Shown here: positions 46,088 to 59,955 of the stretch, one piece after another
Position numbering within the stretch: position 1 is the first letter of the stretch
Layout of the letters: the number at the start of each line of letters is the position of its first letter
Source of the DNA: Gaeumannomyces sp. JS-464
Lineage: Eukaryota; Ascomycota; Sordariomycetes; Magnaporthales; Magnaporthaceae
DNA: 64,000 bases
Assembly: GCA_002197995.1 (NCBI GenBank)
Contig: NGZR01000001.1
Location: 1,550,001 to 1,614,000, forward strand
Direction: 5' to 3'
Program-made: the position numbers and the translations under genes
The notes under the pieces: generated by a model
Told to the model about the DNA's origin: nothing
Database searches by the model: none
What the model saw: only the letters and a program-made list of their open reading frames with translations

Positions 46088-47798
46088 ATTAGTAGCAACT
46101 CCGGAAAACCTAAACGACCGGCGCGAACGTAATCGCGAAAATCAATTACGTCCTTTTTTACTTACCTTTTTTCCCGGATTTCGCAAGCTTAAAACGGCGA
46201 CGATCCTTTTTATTAACGCAGGTTTAAAACGGCGTTAAATTTACGTTTAAGCAGGTTTAAAACGGCTTATAACGCTTTACTTTACGTTTCCCTTTTTACT
46301 AATCATCCACCCCGCTATTACAAGCTTAAAACGATTTTAACAATTACTAATTATTTACCCGTTAGCGTAAGCTTAAAGCGGCGTCGATAATTACTAGCAC
46401 TTTTTTTTTCTTTTTCCCGCTTACGGTAATACGCTCGCACTATCCGGATCCCCTTTTTAAGGTTATAAAAAATATTTTTCCATTTTTCGCGTTAAGCTTT
46501 AAACGGGCGTTAACATTCGAATTACCCTACTTTTACCTCGTTTTTTTACTTCCTTGATTATAGCCGATCCTTTTACTGCAAACCTTTCGGAACCCGATAA
46601 AAACAATCGAACATCGGCAAATACGCCTATATTAAACACGATACCCGGGTTTTTAATTTTTAAAAGCGATTTTCCAATGCTTTATCGGGCCGTTACCCAT
46701 TTATACATAACGATAATATGCATTTCGAAAAGGCCAAACGGATTAACAATCGGTTTAAAATAATATAACCACTTTCGGGCATTAAGCAACCTACTAAACC
46801 TTTTGCTGCTGTAATAGCTTTTAACCTTTTCACTTAACGATAATTACAATTTTAAATACGACTTTATTCGAAATATTCGCTTTAGCAAATTAGCATCGGT
46901 TATTTACCACTTACCTCGTGGGAAACGCGAAACTACGTTTTAAACGGTTACAAAAAAGCTTCGTCCTTTTAATTTACTTTTTAAAACTAACCTTTTCGGC
47001 TTAGCTTTAACGGAAAAACCATCCGCCGTTTAAAAAACCAAATTAAACATTATAAAAACCGCTTTTTCCACGCATTCGAAAAGTTAAAAGGCTTTGCTTA
47101 AAAGCAAAACAGTTTAAAACAATTATAACGAAATTAAAACAAGCTTATAAACTAAATAATAGCCAAATTGGAAAGCATCGAAAATAGCCGCAAGCGTTTT
47201 TAACGCTTTAAATATAAGCGTTATTATAATTCCCACGGTTCGTAATCGGTTTACAGCCGTAATTATGCCCTATTTCCAAATATAAGCGAAACACGCTACC
47301 GTTTTTAAAAAAATCCGACGTAAATAAACTTAAGCTTATAACGTACCGGCATAATCGTTACGCGATAACCAAAACCTTTTTTTTAACGCGCGCGTTACTT
47401 TTCTTTACAGCAACGGTTACGTTAAGCCCGAGGCATACCGCGAACGGCCTAATACGAAAGCATTTTGTTTTAAGCTTAATTGCTTTTAGCTAAATAAACC
47501 CACATAATATTACTATTACGGGCGGTAACAGAAACCCGTCGAACCCCTCGTTTTTTTTTACGACGACGATAACGGAAAAGCCCTTTTGGACCGAAAGCCA
47601 AAAAAACCTCCGCCTTACCTATTAAAAAACCCTTGTCCTTTCCGGTTTACTTTTATCGATACCTTTTAACAAAACCCAGCTCGGGGTAAAAGCAACTTTT
47701 ACGTCTTTTTACCGAAAAATAAAAAGGACCGAAATCGAAATCGGGACCGGAACGCTTAAAAAGACGCAAAAAACCGCGTTACTCGTAATTACAAATAA

Positions 47799-47916
47799 TG
47801 TTACGGGATAAGACTAAGGTTAATCCACGTGCACCACGAAGGCAAAAAAGGAACGTTGTTATAGCTGGGGCTACAACCGTGCGAAGTCCTTATTAAGGAA
47901 CGACTGCACCGTAACA
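47799..47916 (-). repeat. 118-bp terminal-repeat element, solo copy, inverted
   Basis: TGTTACGGGATAAGAC ... CTGCACCGTAACA is the exact-length reverse complement of the repeats at 51,153, 61,021 and 61,478. Flanks are AATAA on the left and TAACT on the right, which do not match each other but match the reverse complements of the flanks of 61,021-61,595. Confidence 0.9.
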
Positions 47917-48154
47917 TAACTCGAGCGCGTAAATTAAAAGTAAAATCTTTTTTTTAATCGTATAAGGTTTTTAGCGAAAAAAGGCTGTTTTATTATTTAC
48001 AATTCCTTTTTAAAGCTTATAAACGGCATTCATTTTTAACTAAACTTGGTTTTCTTTGTTAAATTTTTTATAACGGTATTTGCCATCGTATAGCTTTTTT
48101 ATTTCGGAAATAGCGAGGTTTATAACGTATTAAGCTTCGCGCTGGAAGTGCTTA
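47917..48154 (-). pseudogene. Family 2 integrase C-terminal part
   Basis: Minus-strand text with INLAISEIKKLYDGKYRYKK and ILLLIYALEL. Typical of Gypsy integrase after the catalytic core (helix with Tyr-Asp, then the small barrel). It continues on the plus strand at 61,596 after removal of the insertions. Stops come from Gln/Trp codons. Confidence 0.7.
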
Positions 48155-48159
48155 CGCAT
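48155..48159. repeat. Target duplication CGCAT (left)
   Basis: Matches 55,722-55,726, flanking the nested family 1 element. Confidence 0.9.
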
Positions 48160-48605
48160 TGTTACGACCAGCATGCAAGCTTTTAAAATAGCAAAGCAAA
48201 AAAAGCCCGAAATGGTACTTCCACCCCGCCCCGGTTACGTAAAGTTACGTAAACCAAAAAGGATTTGTAAATTTATAACAAAGCAATAAATCCAAAAAAA
48301 GATTTGTGAATTTATAACAAAGTAATAAATTTGAAAAAGATTTATAAATTTATAGCAAAACTATAAATTTAACCCAATATAAAGCAAAAAGCAGCGTATA
48401 TATAAAAAATGGATTTCCTTTTGTTTTAAATAGCTTTAACTAAAACTTCGGCATTAATTAACCTAAATTAGCTTTTAAATATCCCTTAAAGTAAACAATT
48501 AAATTGTTTTTTTAAATTACGTATTCCTTTGTTAACCAAATTAGCGATATTATCCTTTTTTCCCCCGAAATGCCCTATTTTAAAAGCAAACCTTTAATTA
48601 TAACA
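48160..48605 (+). repeat. Family 1 5' LTR of nested element
   Basis: 446 bases, TGTTACGACC to TATAACA. Confidence 0.9.
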
Positions 48606-51152
48606 TTTTAACTAATTTTATTTAATATTTCGTCGAAAAGAGGATAATGTAGCTATAGCAAACAGCAGTAAAAAGCTTTAAAAAAAAGCCACGGTTTTTA
48701 CCTTTAACGGTGTTAAGTACGATTTCGATAAAACAATTAACACGGCTAGCCTTTTTAAGCTTATAGCGGACGAAATCGCCAAAAGCCAAAACGAGGTAAA
48801 ACAATTTACTACGAAATTGGTATCCTTCGAAGCACTTATCGCAATCCGAACGTATAAATTCCCGTTTTCGGATTTTTACGAAAAAAAAAACGAAAAGCTT
48901 AAAACGTTCCTTACTAAATGTAAAAGCTATTTTAAATTTTACGAACAGCAATTTGTAAGCGAAAAATAAAAAGTTGCTTACGTTATTACCAAGCTAAACG
49001 TAAAGTAAAAAAATAGTTTTAACTAATTTGCAACGATTATTTTAAAAGGTATAAAAATAGCTAAAAACTACCAAACTTATTTTGCTAATTTCGAAATTTT
49101 CGGAAAAAAGGTCGGAAAAGTGTTCGGTACAATTAACGAAACCCGAATTGCCGAAAAAAACCTGCTGGCATTTAAACAACGAAAAGCCGCAGCCAAATAC
49201 GCAGCGGACTTTTAACGAATTAATATTAAGCTTAACTGGAATAATACCACGTTAATATTGCATTTTTACAAAGGGTTGCGCGAAAACGTAAAAATAAACT
49301 TGTAAAGCAAAATCGCCCCGAGTTTTTTACAAACTACGTTAAAAACGCGGTTCGCATTAGCGATAAATTAGAACGATAATAAAAAAAGAAAAATATGGTT
49401 TTAAAATTACGGTATAAAGCAATAAGGCTAACCAAAAAAAAGCTAAATAGCAACCTATTACGGCTTATAAAACGCATTTAAACCTTATAAATTTTAGCGC
49501 AAAAGCCGCTTACTAATAATAAAGGCAGCAAAAAAAACAAAAGCAAAACCCGAAAAATGGGAAATGCTTTAAATGCGGTTAAACCGGCCATATTAAAGCA
49601 TATTGCTTTTAGCAAAACAATAACCGCTAGGTAGTAAACTTTTAGCGAACGTAAAATAGCCCGATATAAAAAAAAGCATGTTTTAAACCGACGTTTAGCT
49701 AAACGTGTTATTATAACGAGCTATGCGATATATACCAGTTTAATAAAAAAGCTACCGAATGGTATTTTCGGAAACTTTAAAACATTTATATATTTAAAGC
49801 TATAAAGTTTAAATACAATAGCGAAGGAAAGTAACGCGTCGCTTCCGGGTTTACAAATTCGAAAAAAAAACGATACCGCTTTTTGTAAAACTTAAAAAAA
49901 AACAGTCCTAATAAACGAATTAAAAGAAGGTAAAGCCCGAAAAAAGCTTTTAAGCTAAACACACCTTTTTCGAAAGTCGGAAAACTCCGATACCGACGTT
50001 AAAATAAACCAAAACGGTTAAAACCTTAAAACGGCCGAGTTTTCAAAACGAGCAAAAAGCCCGAGCAGCGTAACCGTTATACCGATAATCCGCGAAAGCC
50101 AGGCAAATTGGAAAAACCAGCGCGCTTTTACACTTTTTAACGTATTAGAGTGTTTTTGGAACGTTAAAGTTTTAAAGCACCCAAATGGCCCGTTATGCTA
50201 TATTACCCCCCGGTAAATAAAATTAACGGCAAATTTTTATCGTAATTTAACGATTACTAAAAAGTTAAATACGTTAACTACCGGTTTAACGACGTAAGTA
50301 AGTTAAAAAAAAGCTGCGTTAAAACCTGAAAACTATTCTAGCGTTAATTTAAAATACCCCGGACATTTGTACTTTTTTTAAGCAAATGCATTTACGAAAA
50401 ATGCAAATTTCATTTATAACCTAAGTTTAAATACGATTTCTTTTTACGGAAGTTAAAAAACGAGCTAAAAGTTAAGCCCCGTTTAGCATTTTAATTGCTA
50501 CGGTAAAAATTAGCTTAAATCGGCAGGTTTACCGCAATTTTTAAGCTTAGCAAACGGCATTTAATACTATATGTTATTAAAACATTCGATTAGGGAAAGT
50601 GCGAAATTATAAAATGCAAAAAGCATATATTATAAAAAGCGGAAATCTAGCATTAGGGGATCGCATAAACGTATATCCCGTTTAACCCGGACAAAAGGAC
50701 GAATATACGGTACTCGTTCTTTTTATTAAAAACTAAAAAAAACCACTTAAACGAAAAGTGCGAAATGGAAGAAAAAAAACCGATAAAAACCTTCGCAATA
50801 GCAAAATCAAATTAACCGTACAACTTATTAACATTTCGAATAAAATATTAAAAAAAAAGGTTAAAGTAATAATCGATTGCGAAGTATAAAGCGATTATAT
50901 ATCGTTATAAGCGGTTAAACGGTATAAAATCTTTACAAATCGAAAACGTTAACCGTATTAACTAAAAACGGTTAAAAAAAATACCTATTGCTTATAATAA
51001 AAAATGGATTAACCGAAAAACACAATTAATAATATTACGCACCCGAAGCAAAAAAAAACGTTATTATTACATTAGATAAGCTGGATATAAAAAAAGGAAA
51101 CGTGATTTTCGAAATCTTTTAGTTTAAAAAAAACAACTCGCGGATAAATTAG

Positions 51153-51270
51153 TGTTACGGTGCAGTCGTTTTTTAATAAGAACTTCGCACGGTTGTAACC
51201 CTAGCTATAACAACGTTCCTCTTTTACCTTCGTGGTGCACGTGGATTAACTTTAGTTTTATTTCGTAACA
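51153..51270 (+). repeat. 118-bp element, solo copy with ATTAG duplication
   Basis: TGTTACGGTGCAGTCG ... TTTCGTAACA. ATTAG at 51,148-51,152 and again at 51,271-51,275. The family 1 copy at 38,761 has the unoccupied site (AAATTAAGCTACTGG, about 41,743). Confidence 0.92.
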
Positions 51271-53272
51271 ATTAGGCTACCGGCCAAATCCAATAAAAAA
51301 AGCTACAAATAATTAAAACGGTTTAACAATTATAAACTTTAAACCGTAAATATAAAAAGCAACGAAAAAAAGTTACAACGGTAATAGGATTTAGCAATTC
51401 ACTTTCGCATTTAATATCGGCGAATATATAATTATCCAAAATGGAAAGCAATTAAAACGATTAAACTAATATTAAAAAACGGCTCGCGAATGTTTCGGAA
51501 AAATACTACAAATACGAAAAATTGTTTAAAAAAAACCTAAAAACGGTATTTCCCGAATATAAACCGTTTAATTTTAAAATTAAACTTAAATTAAAAACGC
51601 AGTTTAAATGTTAAAAACTGTATTAGCTTAACCTTCGATAATAAAAAATGCTAAAAAAACAGCTGGAAAAAAACCTACGAAAAGGATATATTAAAGCTTT
51701 CGATTTTCTAATAAAACATAGGATTTTATAAAGAAAAAAAAACGGGACGGAGCGAATATGCATCGATTACCGACCGTTAAACGAAGTTATAATTAAAAAT
51801 CGATATTTTTTGCTTTTTATCGACGAGCTGCGCGATAAGCTCGGCAAAGCTTAATATTTTACAGCTTTGGATTACGAAAAGCTTATAGCTTAATACGAAT
51901 TAAAAAAGGCTAAAAGTGGTTTACGGCTTTTAAAACCAGGTTTAAATGCTACGAATTTTTAGTAATAATTTTCGGATTTATTAATGCATTAATTACGTTT
52001 TAAAAGATAATTAACCACGTATTGCGCGAATATTTCGACGTTTTCGTTTTCGCGTATTTGGATAATATTTTAATTTTTTCGAAAACGATAAAAAAAGCAT
52101 AAGGAGTACGTATATAAAGTGTTTTAAAAGCTGCTTAATGCAAAGCTTTTTGTTAAGCCCGAAAAATGCGAATGGCATTTGCAAAAAGTCGCTTTTTTAA
52201 AATTTGAAATTATATTTGGATAAATTTGCATAAATTTTAAAAAAGTTAAAAAAGTTAAAAAATAGCTTATATTTAAAAACGTTACGAAAATACGAAGGTT
52301 TTTAAAAAATTTAAACTTTTACAAACGGTTTATCCGTAGTTATAGCAAAATCGCTATACTATTTACGAATTTTACTAAAAATAACCATTAGTTTTATTAG
52401 GAAAGGTAAAAATAAAAGGCTTTAAAGCAATTATAAAACGCCGTATAAAAAAAACCAATATTAATATTTCTAAACCTAAAAAAACCTTTCGAGGTTAAAA
52501 CCGACGCGTTGGATTACGGGATCGGCGGCCAATTTAAATAAAAAAAACGATTAAAAACGATTGCATTTCTGCGCGTTTTTTCGCAAAAGTTAAATAAATT
52601 TAAATTAAATTACCAAATCCACGATAAAAAACTTTTAGCAATTATCCGAGCATTTGAAAAATGGTAATCGCATTTTTATAAAACGAATTATTAGGGTATA
52701 ATATATAAATTATAAAAATTTAACACATTTTACTATTAGCAAAAATTTAAATAAGCGATAAATCCGTGAAAATGAATTTTTGCAAAATTACAACATTCGG
52801 ATCGAATACCGGAAAGGGTTTAAAAACGGCCGGGCGGACGTTTTAAGCCGACGACTAAACTATTAGGTTATAATACCTAAAAAAAACACGAGTAATTTTA
52901 ACGGAAAAACTAAACGGATTTTTAATCCCGGCATAAAGGATACTCGTTAAAACGGTCCGGTAAAAAAAAGTTTAAACCTTAAAAAAAATCTAACAAATTT
53001 ACGGCCAGGTGGTATACGGCTATTAAAGCGTAATTAAAACGTGGAAACGGTTATAATAATATTACAGGTTTGTAAAAAGTTAAGCCGAAATATAAAACGC
53101 AATAAAAAATTGCGAAAATTGCGTTAAAAATAAAGCTAGCAGGCATAAGCTTTATAAGCTTTTATAACCGCTGTTAACGCCGAGCGAAGCATAGTAAAAA
53201 GTTATTATAAATTTTGTTATTAAATTTCCCTAATTTAAAAAACCAATAACCGGAGTAAAGTACGATAATATA

Positions 53273-53500
53273 TTGGTAATAATGGATAGGCTTACTAAAT
53301 ACGCTTTATTTTTACCATATAAAAAAAGCACCGACGCTATAAAACTAGCGTACGTTTTTATTAAACACGTAATAGCGGAATACGGCACGCCGAACCGCTT
53401 AATTACGGATGAAAACAAGCTATTTATAAGCAAATCTTGCAAAGGATTTATAAATAAGCTAAAAGCGAAGCACTTTTTATTTATAGCTTACCATTTTTAA
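53273..53500 (+). pseudogene. Integrase core fragment of nested family 1
   Basis: 75-codon open stretch: MDRLTKYALFLPYKKS ... FIKHVIAEYGTPNRLITDE ... FIAYHF. It contains the first two Asp of the D,D,E triad in their usual contexts (DRLTKY, TDE). Only locally open. Confidence 0.8.
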
Positions 53501-55279
53501 ACAAATAAATAAAGGAAGCGGATAAACCAAACCATAAAGCAATATTTACGTTATTACGTTAATTATAAATAAAATAACTAGGTATAATTACTTTTTATAG
53601 CTTAGTTTATTTACAATAGTTTAATTTATAAAAGTATAAAAACTATACCGTTTTATGCGAATTACGGGTTTACGCTTACGGCATATAAAAAACCTAAGGT
53701 AGGAAAATATGCTTTAATAGCGGAAATATAAGTGACAAAATTTACCGAATTGCATAAACATTTCCAAATAAAGCTAAAAAAAAATTACGGCATTGTATAG
53801 CTATTTAAATAAACAAAATAAAATCGAAAAACCGACTTTTAAAAAAAGGGATAACGTTTATCTTTTTCGACGAAATATTAAAACGAAACGATTAAACGAT
53901 AAGTTAAATTATAAAAAATTAAAACCGTTTAAAATACTACAAAAGGTTTTAAACGTAAATTATAAACTCCGATTACCGCTAATTATAAAATCCCACCCGG
54001 TTTTTTATATTTCCCTATTTAAACTAGCGTTACCAGGCTTTAAAAGCGACGAGTTAAAAATCGACGTAAAATAAAAATACGAAGTTAAATTTTTTTTAAA
54101 TTATAAGTTAAAAAATAGGCTTAAAAAGTACCTAATTAAGTGGAAAAAGTACGGTTATGAAAAAAACACGTAGGAAAAAAAACGAATTTTAAACATTGTT
54201 AAAAACTTTTAAAAAAGTATTAACAAAAACACTTATAAAGGAGTTAGCAAAAGGAAAAAAGGCGGGCCACTTACCATAGCCGTTATTCGTATACCCGGAC
54301 GAGCATACGAAAAGCGACCGTGAAAAGGAATAACTTTAGCCCAGCCGGGAGTTAAACCCGGGATTTACAAAATGGGTGTTATAAATAATACCGTTTTACC
54401 ATTAGGTTAAAAAAAAGCAGCACTTACCGGAACTAAATAAAGCAAAAAGGTTATTACGAATAGTTAAAAAAAAAAAAAAAAAAAAAAAACCAGGCAAAGC
54501 TCGAACGGAACATTTTATTAAAGCCTTTTTAGCACGGTCGTGCCGAAATTCGAACCCGAAACTTCGGTAAAAAGACAAAAGCCACGCTTAATGCGCTATA
54601 AAACTTAAAAAAGTTATTAAAAAAAGTTACAATTTACTTTAGTTAAAAAAAGCAAATAGGTTTAAGTTAGGATTAACCTTAAGCATTTGCTAATCGAAAA
54701 GAACGAAAAAAGCTATAAAGGGCTCGAAATGCAAAGCAGTTTAGCGAGCCGCTTGGTTAGCCTTCCCCCGCTTAATACGCTTTAACTTTTTTACCAAATT
54801 AATACCACGACGTACCGCGCGCATTATCTTTTCCAGCTATATTCGTTTTTATTTCCGAAAACGGAAAACTTTTTTCTCCGCTTTTTCCAGCTTAGCTTTA
54901 AATTTGGAATGCTAAACGACGATATTCCGAAGCTTAAAAAGAAAAAGCTTTAAAACGTTACACCCCGAACGATTAATTCGAAAATATTCCACGCACCGAA
55001 ACGAGTTTTAAAAAAAAGCTTTACACTTTTTTACGTTTTAAAACCTCGTAATAATAAAAGCAAAAAGGTATTTCGAAGGAATAAAAAAAAATAATCGTTA
55101 AAAGCTTTTTACAACTAACGGTTTTCTTCGCAAAAAACGTTTCCGCACCCGACCGAACATTTTGTTAAATAAAAAAAATAGGAAAAGTAAAAAAGGAAAG
55201 TAAAAAAGTACTTACCATTAACAAAAAGCGGGGCGATAAAACGTGGCTAAAAAAACTTGGCTTAAAAAGGGAAACTTAA

Positions 55280-55721
55280 TGTTACGACCAGCATGTAAGC
55301 TTTTAGGATAGCAAAGCAGGAGGAGGCCCGAAATGGTACTTCCGCCCCGCCCCGGTTACGTAAAGTTACGTAAACCAAAAGGGATTTGTGGATTTGTAAC
55401 AAAGTAATAAATTTAAAAAGGATTTGTGGATTTGTAATAAAGCAACAATCCGAAAGGGATTTGTAAATTTATGGTAAAGGTACAAATTTAACCTAACATA
55501 AGGCAAAAGGCAGCGTATATATAAGAATGGATTTCTTTTTATTTTAAATAGCTTTAATTAAGGCTTCGGCATTAGTTAACCTAAGTTAGCTTTTAAGCAT
55601 CCCCTAAAGCAAGCAATTAAATTGTTTTTTTAAGTTACGTGTTTTTTTTTAACTAAATTAGCAATATTGTCCTTTCTTCCCCGAAGTGCCCTATTTTAAA
55701 AGCAAACCTTTAATTGTAACA
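55280..55721 (+). repeat. Family 1 3' LTR of nested element
   Basis: 442 bases, TGTTACGACCAGCATG to TTGTAACA. Confidence 0.9.
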
Positions 55722-55726
55722 CGCAT
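55722..55726. repeat. Target duplication CGCAT (right)
   Basis: See 48,155-48,159. Confidence 0.9.
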
Positions 55727-56600
55727 GTACTAAAGGTTAAGCGTGTTTTTTAGGTTTAAATTAGTAAGGCGAATAACCGGTTTAAAAAGTTTAAATCCGA
55801 AAAGAAACTTGTGCGGTAAACAATTCGTAACCGACGTAATCGAGTTGTTAATATCCTATTAAAATGCAAGGAAAATGTCGACCTAAGCGGAATATTTTTA
55901 AACGTAAAAGCGAATGGCTAATTTTATTAGTTGGTTTTTCCTTTTAAATTGTCCGTTAGTTTAGGAATGGTAAGCCGTGGTTATAGCGAGCTTAGTTCCA
56001 AAGCCTTTTTAAAAGGTTTGCCAAAAGGCTCCGGTAAATTTGGCATTTTTATCGGAAATAATAGCGCGGGGATAAAGCCAATTAGTTATAAAAAAATGTT
56101 GTAATAATAGCGAAGCCTAGTGTTTTGCATTATAAGTATCGTGTTTAAAAATTAAAATAGTTCGTTTAAATGTTTATTAATAACGGTAAAAAGGGCGTTA
56201 AAAAAGTTGTAAGTGCTAAATTGCTAAAAGGTGTTTGCTAACGGTACGATTAAAAATGCAGTAATAAAGTTCATAATTAACACGCTTATAAGTTTAATTG
56301 GGGCTTGGATAAGTTGGAACGTGCTAATGGGCTTTTGGTTATCGATTTGGTTTATGCTGTAAACGTAACAGTTTTTAATATATTAGTCGATTTGGCGCTT
56401 TTTAAACCGGAAATGCATACTAGCGAAAGCGTTTGTTATACGTTAACGGCCAAAGTGGTGCTTGTAATTATAAGCCTTTTTAAAAAAGGGTTTTACTATA
56501 AAAAATAGGATAATAAGTCGTTTAATCTTATTATTATTCCTATTATAAAGCACGCTTTCGATAACGCGGAAAAGGTGCCCGGTTTTAAAAGCGTTTAGCA
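55727..56600 (-). pseudogene. Family 2 integrase remnant
   Basis: Minus-strand text TAYHS-stop-TNGQFKRKNQ (the TAYHPQTDGQ region), FYV-stop-KYSA, INNSITSVTNCLPHKFLFGF and so on, as in Gypsy integrases downstream of the catalytic core. Continuous with 47,917-48,154 once the nested element is removed. Confidence 0.75.
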
Positions 56601-57739
56601 CGTTTTTATACTTAAAAGGTGCTTTACCGGGGCGGGGCGTAGCGAACTTCGTAATTAACTTGTAAAACCCGGGTTTTCTTTATAATGCTTAATAAATTAA
56701 AATCGTATGCTGTTTTTTATAACAGCCTCGGCTATTTGCAAAACGTGCTTAACGTCGTCCTCGTTATGCCGGTCGTTAGGGCTTTTTTTTAAAGCGAATT
56801 TAAAACGGGTTCGTTAAGTTTAGCACGTGTTTCGGCATCTCTTATAATGGTTAAAAAACAAGATAAAGCGTTAAAAATAAGGTTAAAGCGTTTTAGCACG
56901 TGGTAAACGTTTAAAAGGTAAGCGTTAAAGTAAATAAACGCGTTAATTAAACGTTAGTTAGCGCGGTCCGTTAAAACGGTGTTAAAATAAATCTTGTTAA
57001 CGATGTTAAAAGTAGCGTCGTGGTTTATAAAAACAATAATTTTAGGTTGGTTATTAAAATAAAGCAAAGTACGGAGCTTTTTGCACGATTATATAAGGCA
57101 GGCTACTTTTAACTCGGACGGGCTATAATTTAGCTTAAAAGCCGTAAAATAACGATTAAAAAACATGATAAGCTGGATAACGGTGGCCGGGATTACGGTT
57201 TTTAGCTTTTAAACGTAATCGAGTTGAGTTTAAAAAATTATAATTTTAAAGCCTCGCTTAAAAAATCCGTCGATTTAAAAGTAAAAGGTTCGGTTCGGGT
57301 TATAATAGTACAGTTTTATATGCTTGCAAATGTGGCTTTGCAAAGCTTTAAAAGATTTAAGCTTATCGGCAGTCGGGGTGAATTTAATGCTTTTTGCGTA
57401 ATGCTAACGTTAATTTTCTTTTGTTTTTCTTTGCTTGCGGCTTTTAATTAACAAAAGGATTTTGCGTTTTGGAAAAGCTCGGCGATTTTAGCGTAATAGG
57501 GAATTATTAATCGGAAAAAGCTAGTGTTATCGAAATAGGTTTCCAATAATTTAAAGGTATTAAAACGGCGATATCGCGGAAGCTTTGCACCCGAAATTCG
57601 GTGGTTGAAAGTCCGAAAGCGTCGACGTAAAATCTAAAAAGCTTAACGTTCGGGTAGCTAACAAAGCTTTTTTTTAAAAAGATCGCGATGCTTTTGCTTT
57701 AAAAAAGTCCAAAAATTTCTTTTAAATGCTTTTGGTGGT

Positions 57740-58140
57740 TTTAAAAATTATCCGAAAAAATAATAATATCGTTAACGAAGCAATGGTAAAAGTGTTTGTA
57801 AAAATAAAACAGGTTATTTATAAAGCGTTAAACGTAAGCAAATAAGTTCCGGTAACTTATAAAAGCGATACGCGAACGTTTAAAACCTTTGTGGTTTAAA
57901 ATCGTAAGCCGGTCCTAATGCTTTAAATGTATAAAAAATTGGAAGAAAAAGGCGGTGGTATTAATAACGGTGGCGTATTTTTTGCCTTTTAATGCGTTAA
58001 TAACGTTTTGTTAAAAAGGAAAAAGGTACGCGTCCGGGATTAAAATTTTGTTAAATTGGCGAAGGTTAACGATAACACGATTTTTGGGTTGGCTGTAAAC
58101 CATGCGCTATATAACGAAGCAAAGGAACGCGAAAAATGTA
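57740..58140 (-). pseudogene. Family 2 reverse transcriptase remnant
   Basis: Minus strand: VYSQPKNRVIVNLRQFNKIL, then PDAYLFP, FFFQFFIHL, and the catalytic box FVNDIIIFSDNF at about 57,745-57,790 (expected Tyr-x-Asp-Asp; first Asp now Asn). Order and spacing match Ty3/Gypsy fingers-palm. Confidence 0.8.
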
Positions 58141-59955
58141 ACGTGGTTAACTGGTTTTAAACGTTCCTATTCGTTAAATTTATTATGCGTTTTGTCGATA
58201 ACGCTTTTATTTTTACGAGTAATAAAATAAGGTCGGTTAAATAGCTTAGCGCTTTAGTTTTGCCATTTTTTAATAAAAGGGATTATTATTTATTCGTTTT
58301 CGGGGATATCGATTAGTCTTTTATCGCGCTAAATATTTGCGCGTTTACAAATGTTTTTAAAAATTCGGGCTTTCGTTAAGTTTCCATTATACACGTAAAC
58401 CTTGTCCTTAGTTAAAATGTAAAGTGCTTTTTTAAAAGCACGGATATTGCTCCTTTTTTCCGAAATACGGGGAAAAAATTTCAAGAGGTTAAGCATAGGG
58501 TTTTTTAATGGGATATTAACGTCCGGTTTAAATTTAAGCTTTTTGGGAACCTTTTTTAGCATTATAAGCATTTTAGCTTTTTTTCCTCCTAGTGTTATAT
58601 TTTAAACTTAATTAAATAGTAATATAAAATAGCACGCCCATTTAGCTTTTAGGTTTTTTTTTCCGGCAATTACCCGTAAGTGGTGCCTTTTTAATTAACC
58701 CTTTTGGTTTGCGAAAATTACGATTTAATTGTACGTTTAACGTTATTATCTTTTTTTTTGCCTTAGCTAAAGCTAGCGATGCGGATTATTTCGGGGATAA
58801 TCGGTTTAAAACCGGCGTTTTAAAAAGCTTTACCCGTAACGGATGCTTTAAAAAAAAAAGGTCGAAAGGGTTTCGAAGCCGTACTCGGCGTTATATTTAA
58901 CTTGGTAGCTTATAACGGCGGCGGCTAATGCTGTTATACTGGTAACAGCTTTAAAAGCTGTTTTAAAATTAAAAATTTAGTAAATTTAGTTCGTATGCTT
59001 TCGAATGGTAATTATACGTATGTTTTTGGTAAATCGCATAAGTTAGCCTATAGCGTTATGCGCTAAGCATACGGGTTTAATATTGCAATTAATTACGGTA
59101 TTAAAAGCAGTAAAATGGGTTCCTTTTATAAAAAACGTGCGCTTTTTAAAAAGCGGGAAGTACTTTACCAAAATTGCAATGGTTTGCTACGCCGGAATTA
59201 CAACGGCGTTAGCAATTTTAACGGTTCGGACAATTGCAATGCTTTTTTTAACTATAGCGATCGAGGCGTGGAAATGGTCCAAAAGGAGGTTAATTAAATC
59301 GGCCGTAAAGTTAATTAAAGCTTTTTAAAGTTTAAAAAAAGCAACGCTAAAAATTATACCCGCAGTTAAATGCTTAATAATTTAAACGTAGGTTAACTGT
59401 TTAAATACGGCGGGAAAGCCGTTAAGGTAATAGCTAAGCGTATAAAAAGTAACGCATGCGAATTTAATAGTACGCTTAAAACGCTTGGAATTTTATCCAA
59501 AAAGGATAGGTTAAACGTTAGGGTTGTTTACGTTGTAAACCTTATGCTTATAATAACGGAGGAAGCCGATAATTACTAAATTTCGGCCAAAACCGCAGTT
59601 AGAATAAATTTAAGTTTTTTAGCTATTAAAAAACAAACGGATTGTTATTTTAGCGTAAAAGTAACCGCTTAATGCGATTATGTTTAGGTTAATTTTAATA
59701 GCCTTTTTAATAACGTTTGCTTTTATAAACTGCTAAAAAGTAAAAGTTTCCTCGTTAATTTAATAAACGGGCTCGCTAAAATAAACGGTAAAATAAGCAA
59801 AAAGCAAATTGCGAAAAAAAGTAACGACGTTATAGCGTTTGCAAATGTGCGACCCCGTGCGCTTTTCGATAGCGTAAAGCTTATCCGCGTTAACGGATTT
59901 TGTAGCGTTTAAAACGCTATTATCGTTGTTTTAGTTAACCGGCGAATTTCCGGCG

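Larger units (their letters stand above)
48160..55721 (+). mobile_element. Complete nested family 1 Ty3/Gypsy chromovirus
   Basis: LTRs 48,160-48,605 and 55,280-55,721, flanked by perfect CGCAT. Gag near 48,650-49,620 with zinc knuckle CFKCG-stop-TGHIKAYC (about 49,567-49,608). Reverse transcriptase box YLDN (second Asp lost) at 52,055-52,066. Integrase core 53,273-53,500 (DRLTKYALFLPY, YGTPNRLITDE). Pre-chromodomain LRLPLIIKSHPVFYISLF near 53,970-54,030, and chromodomain 54,071-54,176. Inserted into the family 2 integrase gene. It carries a solo 118-bp repeat at 51,153. RIP-inactivated, but its LTRs remain nearly full length, so it is younger than its host element. Confidence 0.9.

Noticed and set aside
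58329..58571. Short open frames in the AT block as host genes
   Set aside because: They match positions inside Gypsy gag-pol remnants and stay open only by chance.
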